DNA of 64,000 bases. Origin: Pseudomonas fluorescens. Its GTDB lineage: Bacteria > Pseudomonadota > Gammaproteobacteria > Pseudomonadales > Pseudomonadaceae. The stretch is taken from the NCBI RefSeq assembly GCF_902497875.1, contig NZ_CABVHY010000015.1, forward strand, positions 62,001 through 126,000, written 5' to 3'. Shown here piece by piece: positions 19,201 to 27,316 of this stretch. The notes under the pieces were generated by a model that was given only the letters and a program-made list of their open reading frames with translations, had not been told where the DNA came from and made no database searches. The position numbers and the translations under genes were made by a program. Each line of letters starts with the position of its first letter. Position 1 is the first letter of the stretch.

Positions 19201-19497
19201 CACGAGTCGGGCGGCGTGCGATTTGTCTTCCGGAGCCTTCGTTGCCGCCGCTATCAACATAGAGCGGAACACACTGGAGCGACGTCGTGCCCACCACTTC
19301 GACATTTGGTAGATCGGCTTGCCTGCATTGCCCTCTATGATCGCTACCTGATTGACAGGCAGGATGGGGAAGTCCACTTCTAGGCAGGTCTTAGGGCGCT
19401 TGGGGTCGTTGAAATCGACTGTTTCTAGCGCGACGGCCTTGCCCGCGCCGACTGCCTTAGCAACCTCTTGAGCGAGCAACTGTTTTTTGGTGGCCAT
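16285..19497 (-). CDS. DUF1156-type adenine-specific DNA methylase
   Basis: 1070-aa DNA methyltransferase. The N-terminus has the DUF1156 pattern (LEVDFPILPVNQ, then KWWARRR, residues 40-73). The AdoMet site is ADIFMGGGTTL (119-129) and the catalytic motif is TDPPFGG with D679-P-P-F682, the DPPY-type motif of amino-methyltransferases; N6-adenine is the likely target. Between them lie four cysteine pairs (near residues 236, 268, 310 and 411; for example CGKC, CPQC, CGAC) that probably bind zinc. It would modify host DNA for self-recognition, as PglX and DrmMI do. It follows the PglZ-like gene by 67 bases and is coupled to the 172-aa gene. Confidence 0.92.
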   Translation of the reverse strand: MATKKQLLAQEVAKAVGAGKAVALETVDFNDPKRPKTCLEVDFPILPVNQVAIIEGNAGKPIYQMSKWWARRRSSVFRSMLIAAATKAPEDKSHAARLVWDNYYANHQKKGTFKHLKVADIFMGGGTTLVEGSRLGMQMVGNDLNPVAWFVVKQELADVDLGDVKKLLADIEAEVKPQIMPYYYCDGPDGEKGKWTHLPTDKVMPAGFDPLAIPREERKNYSYEGPEIIYTFWSKHGPCQVTGCGHRTPIMTSPVMAVKTLTVKHWKHSCGKCGEAFDVEEDAARMAPDALLYVSPSEYPYSVLDRKKGVICPQCGHTALVNLGKGKNKKVELSLLVHPQWLAGEAKQDANGQPFGGSAQDDVAATTRWDAARAKKIRLLEVRGALPAEVTDPETGISFAPESGTVPKRSHYACGACGTVQDVLTTVKATGKTGPMAAYAVQGYAPKRGASGKPYNGRFFAAYGTAQAQQHDTALAEWEARKDADLKEYWPRSELPYGFMTHHLQGGVPNHGFTHWWTMFNPRQLLVHAQLLKAIGEVGNYDWAVREFVLGAFQQYLRNQSLFTLWNVQGDKLEPQFANNNYHPKSTVVENCVFPSLGRGNWASSTEGILEGREWAVQPWEAVSIEALKRKNPVLADQLSGKSEKVMPGDPVQAVDLYQGSSTDLAQLESSSLDLIITDPPFGGLLHYSELADFFYVWLRLALKNKYPEIFGPEYTPKSLEAVANRAREPEDPDGFYQRLLTQCWREAHRLLKPGGILAFTFHHSEDEPWVAVLESLFDAGYYLEATYPIRSDETKGDGEFGSKTIEYDIIHVCRKRTEEPKPVSWGRMRREVMADVRQLQAMLENHAKEGLPAADIQVIRRGKALEYFSRHYGKVYVDEGRTISVRDALVGINQLIDEDADKGKEPPPVNAEPMTRQFLRTFGTATEMKRDQLQKFLRGTITTPDDFEQRGWCSEVKKVFTRTAPLDFARDWQGKHKRKLISDLDQALVLIGACVDGSGVNASDTLKNENFKAHVALKPLLEWLQKNGPDQITRNAASRALSIYITWQSSQAPKPRQVSLFDDDWEYAQ

Positions 19498-19564
19498 TCA
19501 AAGCTTCCTTAGTTTTTCTTGCGTGCACGACTGTTCGCGCATGTTCTCTACGAAGGCTATATGC

Positions 19565-20572
19565 CTACTTCGATAGTTCTATGAAAGGCGACAGAACTTC
19601 CAACAGCGACAAGCCACCATGTGTGAGCGTCGGGTAACCGCCCTGGCTGCGCCATTTTCTTCGACCCAGTGCCAACAGGTGTGGGCCATGCGGACCGTCT
19701 ATTTGCAATGCGACCGGTGGGACGAAGGGGCCGGGATCACTTCTGCCTACCTTGCTGCGTCCGCTCGAAAATGTTTGTTTTAGATGTGTCGCGACATCAC
19801 CATCGGCATCTGGGAAGTAGCCGGTGGCGGCGTAGCCGTGGTCGGAAGTGATAATTAAACGTCTCCCGGTGGCTAGGTGTTCGACAAAAGCCCAGAAGTC
19901 GTCACTGGAAAGCTGCTGTGCGGCGTCCTTAGTCAGTAGTTCCAGCCCTTGGCCTGCACCGTAATCATGCAACTTGGCGTCCGGCCAGTGGTGCCAGAAC
20001 ACCCAGTTCTTCGCGCCTGAGGCATTGTCGAGTAAACCTTCACAATCTTTCCAGGGGAGATCAATGCTTTCTGTCTGCGCCGGTTGTAGTTTATGCGCCA
20101 AGCCGCCGCCGTTGGCTTGCAATTGACTTCGGCTGGTCAATCCCAGTGCGCGGGCAAACTCGTTTGTTTCACCGGGTAGCTCAGATGCCGTGGCAGTAAC
20201 TCCATGAATAGTAAAACCGCGCTCTTTAGCTCCCTGCAATAACCACGGAAGCTCACGCAGGCTCAGGGCATCCAGTATTAAGACTGCCCGGGCCGAAAAG
20301 GGCTCATCCCACCACCGTGCGAGGCGCTCCGATGTGCGTTCTACGCCACTGATATTGGGCTGCCCGAAGGCCTGCCACAAATCCCATCCGCTGGACGCCA
20401 GGAAGAGATCGAGCTCTGCAATTTCGCGCTCGCGCTTTATCACCTCCCCTGGCGCATTGCCCTCAGCTAGTGGCCTGGAGGCAATGTTGATGGTGCGTTC
20501 AATGATCAAGCGCCAAGCTTCGGAAGGCGTGCCTTGAGTCAGTTTTTGCAATATACCTGCATCGAGCGGCAT
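19565..20572 (-). CDS. Short PglZ-like phosphatase-fold protein
   Basis: 335 aa. The alkaline-phosphatase-superfamily metal site is visible: LILDALSLRE (Asp101), ITSDHGY (Asp244, His245) and THGG (His318). This is the PglZ pattern known from BREX, where PglZ is essential and binds metal. BREX PglZ proteins are usually much longer (about 650-900 aa), so this one is close to a bare domain. Its ATG overlaps the ATPase stop by one base (TGATG). Probably acts with the ATPase and methylase. No signal peptide, so cytoplasmic. Confidence 0.85.
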   Translation of the reverse strand: MPLDAGILQKLTQGTPSEAWRLIIERTINIASRPLAEGNAPGEVIKREREIAELDLFLASSGWDLWQAFGQPNISGVERTSERLARWWDEPFSARAVLILDALSLRELPWLLQGAKERGFTIHGVTATASELPGETNEFARALGLTSRSQLQANGGGLAHKLQPAQTESIDLPWKDCEGLLDNASGAKNWVFWHHWPDAKLHDYGAGQGLELLTKDAAQQLSSDDFWAFVEHLATGRRLIITSDHGYAATGYFPDADGDVATHLKQTFSSGRSKVGRSDPGPFVPPVALQIDGPHGPHLLALGRRKWRSQGGYPTLTHGGLSLLEVLSPFIELSK

Positions 20573-23316
20573 CAGTTGTCCTCCTTCTCAAGGCTCAGCT
20601 CGAATGTCATGCCATCAGGTAGCTTTTTGAGCAGTTCCTTTAGCTGCGCGCCTGTTGCAGCAGATACTTTTAGCGAGACTTCTGCCAGAGGGGTGGCTGG
20701 GCCTATGCCCCAGCCTTCAAGCTTGCCAATCAGGTTGAGAGGCGAAGTGGGCGGATTAGAGAACGGGATGCGTAGCTTAGTGGTGTTCTCTGTGTTGCCA
20801 CCGAAAATGCCGCCGTTGTCCGTCGGCGCGACGCGCCCGAAACGATTGTCGCCATCGACTGACGAGGGTTGCGATGTACTCGTTCGTCCGCCAAAGATGT
20901 CACCGCCATTGTCCCCTACGAGCGGCAGTGGCACAGACGGTGCGCTGCCTCCTGTGGCGGATACTGCCGAGGGCTCCATCAGATACACCTCATCAAGCTG
21001 ACGTCCGGTAAAGGAGAGCTTAGGCCGCAAACGTCGCCATGCGGTATCTTCATCTTCGCCTGCGTGAGTTTGCAGGTTTTCAAGGTTACGCAGGTTGATG
21101 GCAATCTTGCCGCGTGCACACAGGCGGAGGATACGCTCCTTCATCGCTGTTTCACCCAGCCAAGGAATACAGTCTTGTCCTGCTGGGCGAGGCTCTTGCA
21201 GCTCACGCAGCAATTTTCCTACTGATGCGTTTTCTGAGGAGGCTTCAAGCACGAGGTCTTCAAAATCTTCAGGTACGAAGAGATCGTTGATCAATGTCTC
21301 CTCGATGCCTTCAGGGATTTGCGCGCCTTGCTTTTTCAGATGCTCCACACTGAACAAAGACTGCTGCGGGCTTTGGTGGTCGTAGCGGTGCAGGACAGCA
21401 AAGCGGTCAAAACGCTTTTTCAGGTTTTCGCGCAGCGTGCTCTCGAATTCCTTATGCAGTTTCTTAAACTCGAGGTTTTGGCTACTCCACTCCTGCGCCT
21501 TCATCTCGGCGCGTGCGAGGATGAGCAGATCGCGATCCAGAAAGGCATTGGAGGAGCCGGCTCGGGGCATAAGAAAGCGAATGGTGTTGCGACGCTTCTG
21601 TAGATGATCCCTGAGCCAGCGGCCTAAAGTCTGTTCGATCTTTTCTGGCTCTTCCGGCAATACCAGAATGGGTAAACGGTCGTCCCATCGTTCAGGCTGT
21701 TCAGTTTCACCCAGCGATGTCCAAGGATCGTTCTGCCAAGATTTAGGTAGAGCGATCACGCGGAAGGTCTTGGCTACCTCATCGCTGCCACCGATGACGT
21801 AGCACACCTGTTTGGCTAGCTGTGCTTGATCGGAGCCGTCAGTGAACAGCTTGTCGTTCCGGACGCAGGCCATGAGTTTTGCACGCGGGTTTTCCTCTTC
21901 TCGGAAGACCAGGCGCGAACCATCCTGGTGGATGTTGAAGCTGTTTTCGAGAATGGTCGCCAGCTCAACCTGAAAGGCATTGCTGTCCACCGGCTTGTCC
22001 CTGGTTATATCTACCTGCAGTGTGGCGGGGTCGGCCCCGGCAAGGTTGCCGACGGCAATTGAGCGCAGCCACAACGCACCCACAATTTCTTGCAGGTGTG
22101 GCGCCAAGTTGGCGTGGTCGTACACCGCTTCGGTGACCGAGATGATGTTGTGCTGCGCTTTCTCACGCAGACTTCGGTGATGCTCGTTGGATACCGAATC
22201 CAGCAGTGCACCAATGCCCGATGCATCATCGTCGAGCCGGAAATCCGCAGCAGTGAGCACCGGAACTGCTTCGCCTTGGCTCTTGTAAAGATTGGCCAAG
22301 ATGCGAATCATGTCGCGGGTTTCTTGCGCGTCAGTAGCGATAAGAACCTGCTCTTCCAGCAGGCGCAACAGGTGAGGCGCGTATGGCCAAGACTCAGTGA
22401 ATTCGCGGCGCTTGCGGTCCTGCTCGGCTGGGGGGACGTCGAGCAGACGAAAAGACTCGGCCACGTGCTGAGCGATCAGAGATTCGATGGTTCCATCGGC
22501 AATTTGCATGCGATTGTCGAACAGACGGTGCAACAGCATTCGCCGCCGATCCCGCTGAATTCGCTCGGCGTTGCCACCTGCTTTGAAGTCGATAGCGACT
22601 GGGTTGACACGGTGCACCTGTTGGTAGGCATCGCTACCCCCGTTGCGCACAGAAATAACCAACACCAGCAGATCAGGGCGTTCCTTGGCGATCTCCGACA
22701 GTATTTGGATGAAATTAAACGCCCAATTTTTCCAAGGGTATTGCTTAGTGTTGGTCAGGCCGTCGTACCAGGTCTGGAATTCGTCGAGTAGCAGCATTGT
22801 TGGCGTGTGTTCGAGCAGCTCGATGATAAGCTTGTCAGAGGGAATATCGGTTTGGGCTGCACCCATACCCTCCCACTTGCCTTTGATGAATTCACCACGC
22901 GGATGGCGCTCGAACAATAAGTCCCAAAGAAATTTGTAGCGTTGGCGGTGCAGACTCTCGCCAATGACTAACATTCCTTCCCGAAGGGCGATCTTCCCGA
23001 TGTTGGCATCACCCAGCGCACCGGCCCAAGAATTGAGCCACGCCCTGGTCGATGCCGCGTCGTTAACGGAGTGGTAGAGCGCAGCCATTAAGTGGGACTT
23101 ACCCAAGCCGCGCTCACCGATTACCACGACGGGGCGCCCCTTATCGGGGCCAACTGCCTCTATACCCTTTAGCAGGTCGTGCGTCGGATAGGTGATCTCC
23201 AGAAACTGCTGAGCTGCGATCTGCGTCGCGCCAGTGTTTGAATCGTTAGAGAGCTCAATAGCTGTCCCTCTAAGCCGTTTACCCCGAAATTCATCTCGTA
23301 GTATCAGTCCTAGCAT
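20572..23316 (-). CDS. DUF499-like P-loop ATPase of the defence-like operon
   Basis: 914-aa ATPase. Walker A is VIGERGLGKS (residues 65-74) and Walker B MLLLDEFQTWYDGL, with a sensor-like LVLVISVRNGG. The AAA-like N-terminal domain is followed by a long helical region and a Gly/Ser/Pro-rich linker near residues 785-850 that repeats GDNGG, DIFGG and GGIFGG, and then a compact C-terminal domain. This fits the DUF499 proteins beside DUF1156 methylases and the PglY/BrxC ATPases of BREX. Its start overlaps the HTH gene stop by one base (TAATG). Confidence 0.88.
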   Translation of the reverse strand: MLGLILRDEFRGKRLRGTAIELSNDSNTGATQIAAQQFLEITYPTHDLLKGIEAVGPDKGRPVVVIGERGLGKSHLMAALYHSVNDAASTRAWLNSWAGALGDANIGKIALREGMLVIGESLHRQRYKFLWDLLFERHPRGEFIKGKWEGMGAAQTDIPSDKLIIELLEHTPTMLLLDEFQTWYDGLTNTKQYPWKNWAFNFIQILSEIAKERPDLLVLVISVRNGGSDAYQQVHRVNPVAIDFKAGGNAERIQRDRRRMLLHRLFDNRMQIADGTIESLIAQHVAESFRLLDVPPAEQDRKRREFTESWPYAPHLLRLLEEQVLIATDAQETRDMIRILANLYKSQGEAVPVLTAADFRLDDDASGIGALLDSVSNEHHRSLREKAQHNIISVTEAVYDHANLAPHLQEIVGALWLRSIAVGNLAGADPATLQVDITRDKPVDSNAFQVELATILENSFNIHQDGSRLVFREEENPRAKLMACVRNDKLFTDGSDQAQLAKQVCYVIGGSDEVAKTFRVIALPKSWQNDPWTSLGETEQPERWDDRLPILVLPEEPEKIEQTLGRWLRDHLQKRRNTIRFLMPRAGSSNAFLDRDLLILARAEMKAQEWSSQNLEFKKLHKEFESTLRENLKKRFDRFAVLHRYDHQSPQQSLFSVEHLKKQGAQIPEGIEETLINDLFVPEDFEDLVLEASSENASVGKLLRELQEPRPAGQDCIPWLGETAMKERILRLCARGKIAINLRNLENLQTHAGEDEDTAWRRLRPKLSFTGRQLDEVYLMEPSAVSATGGSAPSVPLPLVGDNGGDIFGGRTSTSQPSSVDGDNRFGRVAPTDNGGIFGGNTENTTKLRIPFSNPPTSPLNLIGKLEGWGIGPATPLAEVSLKVSAATGAQLKELLKKLPDGMTFELSLEKEDN

Positions 23317-23582
23317 TACTTGCGCTCCCCATCATTCATTTGGTCTTTGGCTACGTCATCTCCTTCGCGTCCAGCATCGAGCCCTTCTAAGGACTGCAGC
23401 TTGATCCAGCTGTCGATGTCAGCACGCGAAAAACGCCAAGTTCCACCTACTTTGAAAGCAGGGATTTTCTTGGCTGCAGCCAGCCTGTAGATCGTCCGCT
23501 CCGTAACCTTCAGGTAGTCGGCGACCTGTTTAATGGTGAGGATCTCGCCTTCACTGCTATTTATGAGCATGGTGGTTGCCAT
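23316..23582 (-). CDS. Excisionase-type HTH protein, first gene of the defence-like operon
   Basis: 88-aa DNA-binding protein of the MerR-like/excisionase HTH class: LTIKQVADYLKVTERTIYRL, then KIPAFKVGGTWRFSRADIDSWI (residues 15-60), the usual helix-turn-helix plus wing. The C-terminal tail is acidic. One-base overlap with the ATPase gene. Probably the operon's transcriptional regulator; an excisionase role for the island is less likely because it is not near an integrase. The ribosome binding site before ATG 23582 is weak. Confidence 0.85.
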   Translation of the reverse strand: MATTMLINSSEGEILTIKQVADYLKVTERTIYRLAAAKKIPAFKVGGTWRFSRADIDSWIKLQSLEGLDAGREGDDVAKDQMNDGERK

Positions 23583-24226
23583 TCAAGGTCAAACGACGAC
23601 AGGGTAGTGTAAAATTTTCAAATCTGCGGCAAGAATTGCATGTTTTGCGTAGATTTTTCAAGATATTGACTGACGCACGACGCTAGTGAGGATCAATAGA
23701 TGCGGCATTGGCGTCCCTGCAACCGGCTGCATGAAAGCGTTCAGGTCGCCAAAGGTTAATTGCTTAAATTAATGAGTGTCAGCTTCAAGAGCCAAACTAT
23801 CTACGCCGGACATCATACAAACGTGCAGCGGGACAAGGGTTTTGATCGGACCCTGCGTGCTGCGGCCTGCCAATGAGGTTGCCACACATACCGTTGTCCA
23901 AGTCGAATAGGACGCTAGGTCTGATGCGGTGCTTATTGACGCTCATGCTTGTGTTGTCGCGACTTCACATTTACGCTTTGCCCCATCGCGGTCAATCCCG
24001 CGATCGGGTGTCGCAACCTGTATCGAAACCAAGGCGCGGTACGTGCCATATCGCACAGTCAGCACTTCAAGTGCTAGCTGCTGCTTTTCTATGGCGCACC
24101 GTGCAGGGCAGGCTTCGGCCTGGCCGGGTTCCTTGGTTTCCGGTTTGCGACCCCTGTACGGTGTGCCACCCATTCGTGTCGCAACGGTGAATGGCACTCC
24201 TTAATCAAACCAAGGAGATAAGGAAA
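23583..24226. other. Divergent intergenic region upstream of the defence-like operon
   Basis: About 640 bases holding the promoter of the minus-strand defence-like operon and that of the plus-strand module from 24227. AT-rich near 23600-23680. Short open frames around 23873-24204 occur on both strands but none is convincing. A CACTTCAAGTG palindrome lies at about 24063. Confidence 0.4.
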
Positions 24227-24313
24227 ATGCCCCGTCCCCCTTTCAAGCTCGTGCGCCGCCCCGGCTGTTTGTTTCGTACTTCAAACTATCTCGGAGGATT
24301 CCGCGATGTTTGA
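24227..24313 (+). CDS. 28-codon leader ORF coupled to the next gene
   Basis: ATG 24227 follows a strong AAGGAGATAAGGAAA. The frame encodes 28 residues (MPRPPFKLVRRPGCLF at the start) and its TGA at 24311-24313 lies inside the next gene, whose ATG is at 24306. The overlap suggests translational coupling or a leader peptide. Too short to identify. Confidence 0.5.
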   Translation: MPRPPFKLVRRPGCLFRTSNYLGGFRDV

Positions 24314-24842
24314 TCTCTCGCTTCTAATCGGCCTACCTAAACCCAACACCATCGATACTGCTTCGCTTACCCCCGAAGATGCCGCAGTTAAATTACGGCA
24401 GGCTGCCACGCTTCGGCTTAATGGCGCGCAGAGTATTCTGCTTCATTTTCCGCAGGACGTTGAGCTGGCTGTTGAGCTGCTGGATGACGCGGCAGTGCTT
24501 TTCGACAAGGCCTTTCGATATTTGACTGGCATACCCGCTCAGCGCGTTCATCAACAGCTCGGTGAGTACGTCTCTGTCCCGCCCGCTGAAGGTTCGCCCG
24601 CGATCCAAACCCCCTGGGGCGATGAATTCGCTCCGACGATCAAGGATGGCGTTCGGTGTGCTGAGACCTGGCTCAAAGGCTCGTCATTACCGTTATGGTG
24701 GGCGCTGGCGCAGAACCGAAAACGTCATCGTCCTGGTGACTTTCAGGAGGCGTTCGAGGCCGGTTTTCTGCTGCGTTTGCAGCAGACGCTGCTCAATCTC
24801 CGTGAAGCTACTACATCTCGACCAGCCAGTTTCGATGCTTGA
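24306..24842 (+). CDS. Hypothetical protein of the island module
   Basis: 178-aa soluble, mainly helical protein of unknown function, starting MFDLSLLIGLPKP. CGGAGG lies upstream of ATG 24306. It sits between the defence-like operon and the DUF3987/recombinase module on the plus strand. A hairpin at 24881-24924 follows. Confidence 0.65.
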   Translation: MFDLSLLIGLPKPNTIDTASLTPEDAAVKLRQAATLRLNGAQSILLHFPQDVELAVELLDDAAVLFDKAFRYLTGIPAQRVHQQLGEYVSVPPAEGSPAIQTPWGDEFAPTIKDGVRCAETWLKGSSLPLWWALAQNRKRHRPGDFQEAFEAGFLLRLQQTLLNLREATTSRPASFDA

Positions 24843-24880
24843 GGCTCTAATTGACGCTTGAGACTTTTCTTTTCCCGCCA

Positions 24881-24924
24881 AACCCTCTGATCAAGCGATC
24901 TTTGATCGCGCCGATCGGAGGGTT
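24881..24924 (+). terminator. Hairpin after the 178-aa gene
   Basis: AACCCTCTGATC pairs with GATCGGAGGGTT around a 20-base loop. A short T-run follows a few bases later. Plausible terminator, not ideal because of the spacing. Confidence 0.5.
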
Positions 24925-25039
24925 CACTCGCTTTTTCTCGAAGCTACCTCGTTCCACCCTTCCATTTCATATTTGATTAGCGCTACGTCTTCTTTTACCC
25001 GATTGATTTCCCACGATCTCTATCGAGCGCAACGCAGAG

Positions 25040-25200
25040 TCAGCGTTAGAGCCGAGCTTTCGTAGGGCTATGGGTAGAGATGTGGCGAAACCGGCGACAG
25101 CGGCGACAACCCACGCCTGACGTGGCCTGGAACGTGGCGACAAAAGTGGCGACAGTCGCCACTTTTTGGGCGCTTTGGCCGTGACGCTTGACCGCGTTTT
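25040..25200 (-). pseudogene. Degraded, inverted copy of the gene at 27303
   Basis: The minus strand here reads AQKVATVATF in one frame and then LSPRSRPRQAWVVAAVAGFA in another; the plus-strand gene at 27303 reads AQFVAASVATLSPRSKPSGT then RVVAAVASVA. The match needs one frame change, so it looks like a frameshifted partial paralogue. Both share dense GTCGCCAC-type bases, so part of the likeness could reflect low complexity. Confidence 0.5.
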
Positions 25201-25452
25201 CGAGTGGGTATAAAAATTGGCGCACGGATCGCTGTCGTTGACAGCACCTGCCCAGGTAGCCAGAACCTTCAAGGCTACGCCACTTGCGTGGTGGTTCTTC
25301 CCCAAGTGCGATTAGCGTCCGGCGGCTCGCACGGTCACTCCCCAAGAGTGATGGATGCCTATTCTACCAATCTGCCCACTGCGGCAGACAATGGACCTAC
25401 CTCGCTGCTCTGCAGCAACCTCACCTCTCTGCACACTTCGCTGCGCCAGACT

Positions 25453-25487
25453 GCGCCCGTCTCTTTCTCCTGGAAAGAGACGGGCGC
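25453..25487. repeat. Perfect 15-bp inverted repeat with 5-base loop
   Basis: GCGCCCGTCTCTTTC, loop TCCTG, GAAAGAGACGGGCGC. No T-run follows, so it is not a standard terminator. It could be a replication or DNA-processing structure of the element, or the relic of a repeat. Confidence 0.9.
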
Positions 25488-25621
25488 TCGTAGCACTGCT
25501 GCAAGCCACGTCGTACAGGGCATTGCCGCAACTCTCCTCGTGACAACCGGCCTGACAAATCTGATTCGTCGCCATCCGCAACTACACAGGCACCGGTGCC
25601 GCAGCCAATGGAAAGGCTGCA

Positions 25622-25638
25622 CCTGACTGACAGTCAGG
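25622..25638. repeat. 17-base palindrome CCTGACTG-A-CAGTCAGG
   Basis: Two perfect 8-base arms with one central base, about 290 bases upstream of the DUF3987 gene. The shape suits a dimeric regulator's operator, although no candidate regulator is adjacent. Confidence 0.7.
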
Positions 25639-25909
25639 CATGCCCCAGGTGTCTAGGTCTTTGCCTTCTCCCCCCATGATCTCCAGGCGCCGAACTCGTC
25701 AGCCGGCACAGCCTCCACCCGCCCGCATCTTCGGATGCGTCTAAGGAGGCCAGATTCATGGGTTTATGCCCTTGCTCCCGGTCGTAAGGAGCCGTTCGTT
25801 CCGCGTCAGTGAACACCTCACAGGCCGCAGGGGCCTTGATCCCTGATAACACTCAACAGCCGTGGCGGGACTACGTGAGGACAACCAGTAATGAACGAGG
25901 AGAGGGCCC

Positions 25910-27316
25910 ATGCAGCAGTTAGATCCGAAGCTTGAACTACCACGACCACCTCGACCGTTGATTGAGTCGAATCCCGTGGCCCAGCCTTATCCGGTGCAGG
26001 CACTGGGTGGGATTCTTGGGCCTGCGGTTCAGCGCATGGCCGAGGTCATCGGCGTGCCCCAAGCACTGGCCGCGCAGTCGGTGTTGGCTGCCTCGGCCCT
26101 GGCCACTCAAGGTCATGCGGGCTTACAACTCGACGGGAGACATTATCCCCTGTCGTTGTACCTGATCACGGTGGCTGCGTCCGGTGATCGCAAGACCGCG
26201 GCAGACCGATCCGCACTGCTGCCAGCGCGCCAATGGGAGCGTGAACAGTGGCAACACTATCGTGAGCAGCTCTTTCGGTACCGTGCCGCACAGCGACAAG
26301 CGCAGCGTATCAATCCTGCCGATCCCGCCCCCACAAACAGCGTACCGCTTGAAGCGGAGCCTTCGGCCCCTCGGCTGATCACCACAGATCCGACGATCGA
26401 GGCCCTGATCAAGGGGCTCTGCCATGACTTGCCGAGCATGGGGCTGTTCTGTGACGAGGGCGGACAATTCCTCGGCAGCAGCACCATGAGTCGGGACAAC
26501 CGTTTGAAAGCGGTCACGACCTTGTCGTCACTCTGGGACGGTAGCCCGATTGATCGTGCTCGCTCTATGGCAGGCGAAAGCCTACGAGCCTATGACCGAC
26601 GCCTGAGCCTGCACCTGATGCTGCAACCGTATTTGGCCATGCAGTTACTCAGTGACCCGTTGCTGCAGGGGCAAGGCATTCTAGGGCGCTGCTTGATGAC
26701 CTGGCCAACCAGTCTAGCCGGGCAACGTAGCTACCAGGCTGTCGACTTGTCCAAAGACGCCGCCCTCAAGCGCTATCATCACCGCCTTTCGGCTCTGTTT
26801 TATCAGCCTTGGTCACTTTCCGCTGACGGAGCCTTGCAGCTGTCAAAGCTGAGCCTCAGTCCGCTGGCGCGTTGTCGCTGGATTGATTTGCATGATGCTA
26901 TCGAAGCTCAGCTGGGGGAGTTTGGCGAGCTGGCCAGCGTACGGCCCAGCGGATCAAAGGCAGCCGATAACCTGCTACGCATCGCCGGCGTTCTTGCAGT
27001 TGTGGAGGAGAGCAGCGTCGTGGAGGTCGACCATATCCAGCGGGCCTCCGCTTTAGTCGGCTACTACCTCACCGAGATCCAGCGCCTGACTGAGCAGGAG
27101 CCGGTGTGTCGAGTTAAGGAAGAGGCGGACCGGCTGCTGCGCTGGCTGCAGGTCAAGGGTTGGAAGCGCTTCAGTATTCGAGAGCTGAATCGCAACGGTC
27201 CCCGTTTTGCCCGTAAGAGCAGTCGTCATGCTTCCAGGCTGTTGGTTGAGTTGCTTGATCATCATTGGCTGATTACCGACGGCCACACCTACGAGGTGCG
27301 CCATGTTCAATCTTGA
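25910..27316 (+). CDS. DUF3987 (YfjI-like) protein
   Basis: 468 aa. An N-terminal segment (PYPVQALGGILGPAVQRM) and SLYLITVAASGDRKTAADR, a P-loop-like GxRKT turn near residues 85-105, match the DUF3987 family found in prophages, islands and integrative elements, often next to primase or integrase genes. It probably acts in replication or maintenance of the element, but the activity is not established. GGAGAGGG precedes ATG 25910. The next gene starts inside its 3' end (27303). Confidence 0.8.
   Translation: MQQLDPKLELPRPPRPLIESNPVAQPYPVQALGGILGPAVQRMAEVIGVPQALAAQSVLAASALATQGHAGLQLDGRHYPLSLYLITVAASGDRKTAADRSALLPARQWEREQWQHYREQLFRYRAAQRQAQRINPADPAPTNSVPLEAEPSAPRLITTDPTIEALIKGLCHDLPSMGLFCDEGGQFLGSSTMSRDNRLKAVTTLSSLWDGSPIDRARSMAGESLRAYDRRLSLHLMLQPYLAMQLLSDPLLQGQGILGRCLMTWPTSLAGQRSYQAVDLSKDAALKRYHHRLSALFYQPWSLSADGALQLSKLSLSPLARCRWIDLHDAIEAQLGEFGELASVRPSGSKAADNLLRIAGVLAVVEESSVVEVDHIQRASALVGYYLTEIQRLTEQEPVCRVKEEADRLLRWLQVKGWKRFSIRELNRNGPRFARKSSRHASRLLVELLDHHWLITDGHTYEVRHVQS

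Larger units (their letters stand above)
24925..25909. other. Hairpin-rich noncoding region upstream of the DUF3987 gene
   Basis: Nearly 1 kb without a supported intact gene. It contains a degraded inverted copy of the 27.3 kb gene (about 25040-25345), a 15-bp perfect hairpin (25453-25487) and a 17-base palindrome (25622-25638). Such structure ahead of a primase/helicase-like gene could be a replication origin or a regulatory leader; this is inference. Confidence 0.5.

Noticed and set aside
12986..23582. Plain DISARM or standard BREX label
   Set aside because: DISARM needs DrmA, DrmB and DrmC, and BREX usually BrxA, BrxB or BrxL; none was seen, so a firm type name is not justified from sequence reading alone.
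23316..23582. Island excisionase (Xis)
   Set aside because: The HTH class fits, but the gene overlaps the ATPase gene and is 7 kb from the ssrA integrase, so an operon regulator is more likely.
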